Positions 34,045-37,744 of a stretch of 37,744 bases of DNA are shown here, in pieces. The stretch comes from Porticoccus sp963974675. GTDB taxonomy: Bacteria; Pseudomonadota; Gammaproteobacteria; Pseudomonadales; Porticoccaceae. Under the pieces are notes generated by a model that worked only from the letters and a program-made list of their open reading frames with translations, did not search any database and was not told the DNA's origin. The stretch is from the NCBI GenBank assembly GCA_963974675.1, contig CAXBDQ010000021.1, forward strand, positions 1-37,744, read 5' to 3'. Within the stretch, counting starts at the first letter, position 1. Every line of letters begins with the position of its first letter. A program made the translations under genes and the position numbers.

Positions 34045-34059
34045 ATTTTTATCTAGTTG

Positions 34060-34161
34060 TTATCGCCGCGATAAACGGCTGCTGAAACGAAGGCAGCCCG
34101 GTGTAAGCCGCGCTTCTTTTTGCGGCTGGAACGTATTGCATAGCCTTGTTATAAAAAGGCT
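34060..34161. repeat. Run of four inverted repeats between the YHYH gene and murI
   Basis: In 102 bases there are four perfect hairpins: TTATCGC/GCGATAA (34060-34074), GGCTGC/GCAGCC (34077-34098), AGCCGC/GCGGCT (34106-34127) and AGCCTT/AAGGCT (34142-34161). None has a T tract, so this is not a simple terminator. On the minus strand the run TATAACAAGGC followed by GTTCCAGCCGC and GCGCGGCTT resembles parts of integron attC sites, but the expected closing core is missing. It may be a degenerate recombination site or a structured murI leader. Confidence 0.5.
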
Positions 34162-34178
34162 CATTGATTCAGATCTCA

Positions 34179-35213
34179 TCACTTTACTGGTGGTTTATCA
34201 CCATGAGCACCAAAGGGGGGAGGGCCGCCTTCAGGAGGCCCGTCAGAGCCTTCAGGGCGAACGGTTTCACCGTGAAAACATCCAATGAACATATTCTCGC
34301 TCGGGCTTGCCGCATGGTAGTGATAACCTCTGACATCATCAGTTTGACCACGACACTCATCGAGCGGCTCAGCCTCTTTGCCCTCTGTGTCTTTCAGCGC
34401 ATAAATACCGTAGCCATCTGATGCATAGCCGACTAAAGGCGCATGCCCATCGTCACTATTCAATTTATCAGTACACCCCACCGAAGAGTGATAATGATAG
34501 CCTTGGTGTACGTTAATGTGTCCACCACAATCATCAAAAGCAGCAATCGTATACGCGCCTAAAATGGCATCAATCGGTGCAGTCCCGGATAGCTCGGTAC
34601 CATCTAATGCAATACCCGCCGTACGTACTCGACCTTTTTTTGTGGTAGGGATGGGCGTAGTTGGTATAAGGAACGTGCGAGAGAAGTCATCATCAAGATA
34701 CGATAGCTCGCACTCGATACAGTTTTGCATATACTCCTCTTCAACATCCGGTTTTGCTGCGCCTAAGCAGGCTTTTTTCGTCGCCGTATAACGTACTTTG
34801 TTTGTCTTTGCGTCATAAACCATCCACTTTTCATCACCATAGTATTCACCCAGTTTAAGAATGAACTCACCGGTGATGTCGACCAAATCGCCAGTACCGT
34901 CTTTGCTAAACCAAGCTCCGCCTACATCAGCACCATCAGTAGTAGTCCTTGGACAGAAAGGCCCCGGCGTTCGCCCTGCTGGCGCGCCATCAGTAGTAAA
35001 CTGGTAACAGCTCGTTTTTGTGCCTTCGGCGGTTTCACAGTCAACAATTTTAGGCTCTTGTGTAAATGCCTCTTTTGCAAACAAAGAAATATCCATTCCC
35101 TTGGGAGCAGTAACTTGTTTCGCTGTCTTGTCGGTGGAACTATGGCAACCCCCTAAAGTTAATGCACTAAAGGCAATGACACACATTAGTGATTGGTAGC
35201 CTGATAAATTCAT
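34179..35213 (-). CDS. YHYH-domain lipoprotein
   Basis: A 344-residue exported lipoprotein with a lipobox LGGC (Cys23) after a hydrophobic leader, so it is likely anchored to the outer or inner membrane. It contains two copies of the YHYH pattern: GYHYHSS (239-242) and GYHYHAASPSENMFIGCFHG (297-300). Many cysteines (59, 69, 87, 149, 165, 168, 229, 247, 287, 312) suggest disulfides in the periplasm. The C-terminus is rich in proline and glycine (PPEGGPPPFGAHGDKPP). YHYH proteins have no settled function; the histidines suggest metal binding. A DsbA-family gene lies 63 bases upstream on the same strand, but that protein appears cytoplasmic. Confidence 0.85.
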   Translation of the reverse strand: MNLSGYQSLMCVIAFSALTLGGCHSSTDKTAKQVTAPKGMDISLFAKEAFTQEPKIVDCETAEGTKTSCYQFTTDGAPAGRTPGPFCPRTTTDGADVGGAWFSKDGTGDLVDITGEFILKLGEYYGDEKWMVYDAKTNKVRYTATKKACLGAAKPDVEEEYMQNCIECELSYLDDDFSRTFLIPTTPIPTTKKGRVRTAGIALDGTELSGTAPIDAILGAYTIAAFDDCGGHINVHQGYHYHSSVGCTDKLNSDDGHAPLVGYASDGYGIYALKDTEGKEAEPLDECRGQTDDVRGYHYHAASPSENMFIGCFHGETVRPEGSDGPPEGGPPPFGAHGDKPPVK

Positions 35214-35276
35214 AAATTATGTCTTTTATGCGAACTGCTTTTATTGTCAATAATCGCGCATAACGTAGAAAGTAGT

Positions 35277-35924
35277 TTAAGCGGATTCTGCGCTAATCTC
35301 TTGCAACGCCTGCACAAAAGAATCGGGTTCTTGAGCTCCAGAGATGAGGTACTTGCTGTTGATAATAAACGCTGGCACGGAAGTGACACCCATCTGCTGG
35401 TAAGTGGCTTCATCTTCTCGCACCTCAGTAGTGTACTGGTCCGAGTCTAGTACCTGCTTGGCTTTTACTGGGTCCAGCCCCAGAGCTTCCACACAGCTTA
35501 ATAGAATATTTTGGTCGGAGACATCCAGCGCCTTGCCAAAATACGCCTCGAACAGTGCTTGTTTCATGGCGGTTTGCTGGCCCTGCCCAGCAGTCCATTT
35601 GACCAAACGGTGGGCATCAAAGGTGTTGCAGGTAAGTCGCTCCTGTAGTTTATCGAAATTGAGGCCGAGATCTTTGGCAATCTCCATCATATTATGCTGA
35701 TTGGCGCGCATCTCGTCCTCGCTCCCCCCGTACTTTTTAGCCAGAGCGGGTAAGATCGGCTCGCCCACACCGCTATGGGTAGGGTCCAGCTCAAATGCAT
35801 GCCACTGAATCGTAAACTCATACTCTGGTCCTAACTGCTCCATGGCCCGCTCGAGTCTGGCATAACCGATAGCACACCAAGGGCAGGCGATATCGGAAAC
35901 AATATCTATTTGTATTTTGTTCAT
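35277..35924 (-). CDS. DsbA-family oxidoreductase (FrnE/2-hydroxychromene-isomerase-like)
   Basis: A 215-residue thioredoxin-fold protein without a signal peptide. The active site is CPWC in VSDIACPWCAIG (Cys14, Cys17), and the cis-proline is in GVTSVPAFI. A helical insertion lies between them, including NTFDAHRLVKWTAGQGQQ, which is the FrnE hallmark. FrnE-type enzymes act as cytoplasmic disulfide isomerase/reductases and aid oxidative-stress tolerance in some bacteria. AGG eight bases before the ATG is a plausible ribosome binding site. Upstream is a 424-base region without an intact gene. Confidence 0.9.
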   Translation of the reverse strand: MNKIQIDIVSDIACPWCAIGYARLERAMEQLGPEYEFTIQWHAFELDPTHSGVGEPILPALAKKYGGSEDEMRANQHNMMEIAKDLGLNFDKLQERLTCNTFDAHRLVKWTAGQGQQTAMKQALFEAYFGKALDVSDQNILLSCVEALGLDPVKAKQVLDSDQYTTEVREDEATYQQMGVTSVPAFIINSKYLISGAQEPDSFVQALQEISAESA

Positions 35925-36348
35925 AGTGAAACCTGTAATTTTTATGAATTATATTTAGATATTGTCAGCTGAATTTCTCTATCAGTACTACTAACAATGC
36001 ACTCATCTTAAGAGCACCATTTCAACAGTTGTTTTATAGCATTAATACCTTGGGTTTATTGCAATAAAGAACAAGGCTGGTGGCGAATTTAGCTCCTAAC
36101 TTAATTTTTTGGTTACATATTACGCGTTTGTTAGATGGCATCACTACAAAATGGATCGTCGCCCGAGGAGCCGAATATGACGACCCACGCGAGACCAATA
36201 GCATGGAGTAAATCAAGATGACTAGAATATTCTCATAGCGCTCAATGATATTTAACGCCAAAAGCAGCGGACTGAAAAAACGCGCGAAGTGCGTGGAATA
36301 TAGTCCAGTGTAGCGATAGGTTGGCGTTTTACCCTCTGTGTTTTGTGT
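35925..36348. other. Gene-poor stretch with a degraded ORF and an attC-like palindrome
   Basis: No intact gene is supported here. On the minus strand between about 36034 and 36250 two frames share hydrophobic coding-like sequence: one gives NILVILIYSMLLVSRG, another AWVVIFGSSGDDPFC followed by a TAA in ATCTAAC. Each is interrupted or lacks a start, so this looks like a frameshifted remnant of a small membrane protein. An attC-like palindrome occupies its right part (36251-36330). Bases 35925-36030 show nothing recognisable. Confidence 0.4.
36251..36330 (-). repeat. attC-like imperfect palindrome after the short CvfB gene
   Basis: Outer arms AACGCCAA (36254-36261) and TTGGCGTT (36321-36328) are perfect; an inner pair GGACT/AGTCC (36269-36273, 36302-36306) lies between, around an unpaired centre with ACGC/GCGT. 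On the minus strand the site ends GGCGTTAAAT, whose GTTAAAT fits the integron core consensus GTTRRRY. It begins 19 bases after the CvfB stop, as attC does behind a cassette gene. The other core box is imperfect. Confidence 0.5.
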
Positions 36349-36804
36349 TTATTTAACAAGCTCTATCCCGTTATCTAAAATTTTTATTTTCCCCTGTTTA
36401 TAGAGACTTCCGATGGCATGCTTAAAAACTTTTTTACTTACTTGAAACGCATGTTCAATATCTTCAGGGGAACTTTTATCATTAAATCCGCTTTTCCCAC
36501 CAGCAGCCTTAAGATAGTCCATGATTTTTTCGGTAGTAGAAAAAACATGTTTTCCTTTTTTCGGATGTAAGGAAACATCTATCTTTCCATCTTCTCTAAC
36601 AAGCTGTATATACGCTTTGAGTTCTTGGCCTTTTTTGTACTTTTCATAAACCTGATTGCCATAAACCAATCCTATGTACTCATCATTTATGATTACTTTT
36701 ATTCCCAACTCTGTAAAAGCATCTATCTCCACATCTATTTCCTGCCATTCGGTAAACACGCCAGGCGCAACCGTTTCTTTCAAATACTTATAATTATCTC
36801 TCAT
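36349..36804 (-). CDS. Half-length CvfB/YitL-type RNA-binding protein
   Basis: A 151-residue protein matching the C-terminal half of CvfB. It has one S1-like domain (IDAFTELGIKVIINDEYIGL, then YIQLVREDGKIDVSL) and a winged-helix end (IEHAFQVSKKVFKHAIGSLY, then KQGKIKILDNGIELV). Full-length CvfB has about 280 residues with several S1 domains, so the N-terminal half is missing. The ATG and reading frame are intact with no upstream remnant, so this is a compact version rather than a broken gene. It is flanked by an attC-like palindrome downstream and a structured spacer upstream, which suits an integron cassette. The RNA-binding role is inferred from the domains. Confidence 0.75.
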   Translation of the reverse strand: MRDNYKYLKETVAPGVFTEWQEIDVEIDAFTELGIKVIINDEYIGLVYGNQVYEKYKKGQELKAYIQLVREDGKIDVSLHPKKGKHVFSTTEKIMDYLKAAGGKSGFNDKSSPEDIEHAFQVSKKVFKHAIGSLYKQGKIKILDNGIELVK

Positions 36805-36830
36805 TGTGTAACCATTATTTATCTATTGAC

Positions 36831-36900
36831 TACTAACGCTTTAAGAAGGGGCTACCGGTTAGACAGTGATCTTCACCCGATAAATCGGACACGCTTTACG
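36831..36900. repeat. Structured spacer between the ORFan and the short CvfB gene
   Basis: ACGCTTT occurs as a direct repeat at 36836-36842 and 36891-36897. Between them is a hairpin CCGAT/ATCGG (36877-36888) and a GGTTAGAC block containing a perfect GTTRRRY core. The position is where an attC site would be expected if the next gene is a cassette, but the arms are not arranged as one. Nature unresolved. Confidence 0.35.
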
Positions 36901-36911
36901 CCGCTCTATTT

Positions 36912-37589
36912 TTATTTTTTTCTTTTCTTGCTGATTTCTTGTTGCTTCCTTTTATTATGTTCGTCGTAGTTCTTCATTGTTTTTTTATAGATAAACATGT
37001 CGTAGCGTAGTTTTTTTAACCACTTTGGGATGGAGAAAAAATCAGATATGGAAAACATAGCAAAAACTATCTTGTCATTAACGCCAGCTGCTGATGTTCT
37101 AACTTCATTATAGAACGTCTTATACTTCATCCCTGAGACTATTTCATTGGTTGGATCAAAGCTTCTTGACTTATAACTGATTTCTGATATTAGAATGTTT
37201 TCGCCTGCTCCAATAAGGTAGTTTTTATGAATTGCTCTTAATGCCTGTAGCTTTATTTTGGTTCCAGTGCATTGCTGAAGAGCAGATATCCACGCTTCGT
37301 CAGTAATTTCACCTCTTATAAACCCTTTTCCGTATACACCTATAAAAAATTCCTCGACTATTGCTGGACCAAGGCCTGTGTTTTTCACATATAACTTGAA
37401 GGTTTCAGTGTTTTGTTTTTCCAATGTCTCTGAGTAGATCATTAGGCGAGGTTCAACACTAAGCTTATTATGACTTCTTGAAACCCAGCCCTGCCATACT
37501 GCTAATAGTAGTGCAGCTATAGCGATTGTTTCACTTGTGTTGTTTGCTATTAGTGAGGTAATAAAATTAACTAGGTTTATATAGTCCAT
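36912..37589 (-). CDS. Membrane-anchored protein of unknown function
   Basis: I do not recognise this 225-residue protein. The first ~35 residues include one hydrophobic helix (IAIAALLLAVWQGWVS, about 23-38), so it is probably anchored in the inner membrane. The body has alternating strands such as EPRLMIYSE, FKLYVKNTGLGPAIVEEFFI and NILISEISYK, which look like a beta-sandwich. The C-terminus is very basic (KRKQQEISKKRKK). The phrase KLYVKNTGLGPAIV resembles a motif seen in many small membrane-anchored orphan proteins. Codon use is more AT-rich than in the genes to the left, which, with the attC-like site upstream, points to a mobile cassette. The reading frame is intact. Confidence 0.7.
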   Translation of the reverse strand: MDYINLVNFITSLIANNTSETIAIAALLLAVWQGWVSRSHNKLSVEPRLMIYSETLEKQNTETFKLYVKNTGLGPAIVEEFFIGVYGKGFIRGEITDEAWISALQQCTGTKIKLQALRAIHKNYLIGAGENILISEISYKSRSFDPTNEIVSGMKYKTFYNEVRTSAAGVNDKIVFAMFSISDFFSIPKWLKKLRYDMFIYKKTMKNYDEHNKRKQQEISKKRKK

Positions 37590-37644
37590 ATATTTTTCTT
37601 ATTTGTAATATAAATAATCAAAGATTAGGGAGAAATATCTATTG

Positions 37645-37706
37645 CCCTATAACGCCAAGTTAACGGGCGCCGTTTTTTGGCGTCCCCGTTGAACGCCTTG
37701 TATGGT
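37645..37706 (-). repeat. attC-like palindrome at the right end
   Basis: TTAACGGG (37660-37667) pairs with CCCGTTGA (37685-37692) with one G-T pair, extended by CGCC/GGCG (37668-37671 with 37679-37682) around a T-rich loop, with two unpaired bases on one side. Outer boxes CCTATAACGCC and GCCTTGTATGG are imperfect complements. Unpaired bases on one arm plus spaced outer core boxes are the usual attC architecture. On the minus strand it reads into the start of the unrecognised gene, as the end of a preceding cassette would. Confidence 0.6.
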
Positions 37707-37744
37707 TGTTTTCTTAGATTTTTCATACTTTTAAATCCTTTTAA

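Noticed and set aside
36034..36261. 75-codon minus-strand frame with a hydrophobic helix
   Set aside because: Its only start is a TTG inside the attC-like palindrome, and the coding-like sequence continues in another frame; treated as a remnant, not a gene.

Overview
The window reads as chromosome of a free-living, probably marine gammaproteobacterium. The evidence is protein content: ribosome modulation factor, HspQ, fused RlmKL, a ~1620-residue NAD-glutamate dehydrogenase, GlpG, a YeaC/DUF2797/PepN trio and a MoxR-Bat operon. From memory, much of the order from nadK to rlmKL resembles Pseudomonas; the order within Gammaproteobacteria cannot be fixed by eye. Housekeeping genes fill about the first 34 kb; the last 3.7 kb looks accessory.

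Layout. (1) 1-4.3 kb: sugar-nucleotide genes galU and manB, an SDR-family epimerase and, on the minus strand, queD. (2) 4.37-4.64 kb: a stable-RNA unit, with a strong sigma70-type promoter, tRNA-Val(UAC), tRNA-Asp(GUC) and an intrinsic terminator. (3) 4.9-10.6 kb, plus strand: nadK, glpG, yeaC, a DUF2797 gene and pepN. (4) 10.7-18.9 kb, minus strand: an orphan ParA-type ATPase, then the six-gene MoxR-DUF58-DUF4381-BatA-BatB/C-BatD operon, read from 18.9 kb down to 11.6 kb with most junctions overlapping. (5) 19.2-27.3 kb: gdhB, rmf (minus), rlmKL and a small glutaredoxin-like protein. (6) 27.5-32.2 kb: a SulP transporter, then minus-strand azoreductase, HSL-type esterase, MDR oxidoreductase and S4-domain protein. 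(7) 32.3-35.9 kb, minus strand: a secreted protein with a phospholipase-A2-like motif, hspQ, murI, a YHYH lipoprotein and a DsbA/FrnE protein. (8) 36-37.7 kb: a half-length CvfB and an unrecognised membrane-anchored protein. Palindromes resembling integron attC sites lie beyond both, with a further structured spacer between them.

How the genes work together. galU and manB feed UDP-glucose and mannose-1-phosphate into surface polysaccharide synthesis. The MoxR-Bat set is expected to form an AAA+ ATPase plus membrane VWA complex that remodels or assembles envelope proteins. rmf, rlmKL and the tRNAs belong to translation, and gdhB links glutamate catabolism to central metabolism.

Main points of interest. 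The BatB/C gene carries an 11-base C tract (coding strand), after which the as-read frame is wrong and the conserved C-terminus lies in another frame; this is either a sequencing error or a phase-variable switch. The same gene has a 15-bp in-frame tandem repeat and a polyglutamine tract. The right end may be part of a chromosomal integron cassette array. Other unexplained structures are a 20-bp tandem repeat before nadK, a 9-bp inverted repeat before gdhB, paired inverted repeats before the ParA gene and a run of four hairpins before murI. No CRISPR array, intact insertion sequence, prophage or integrase gene was seen.
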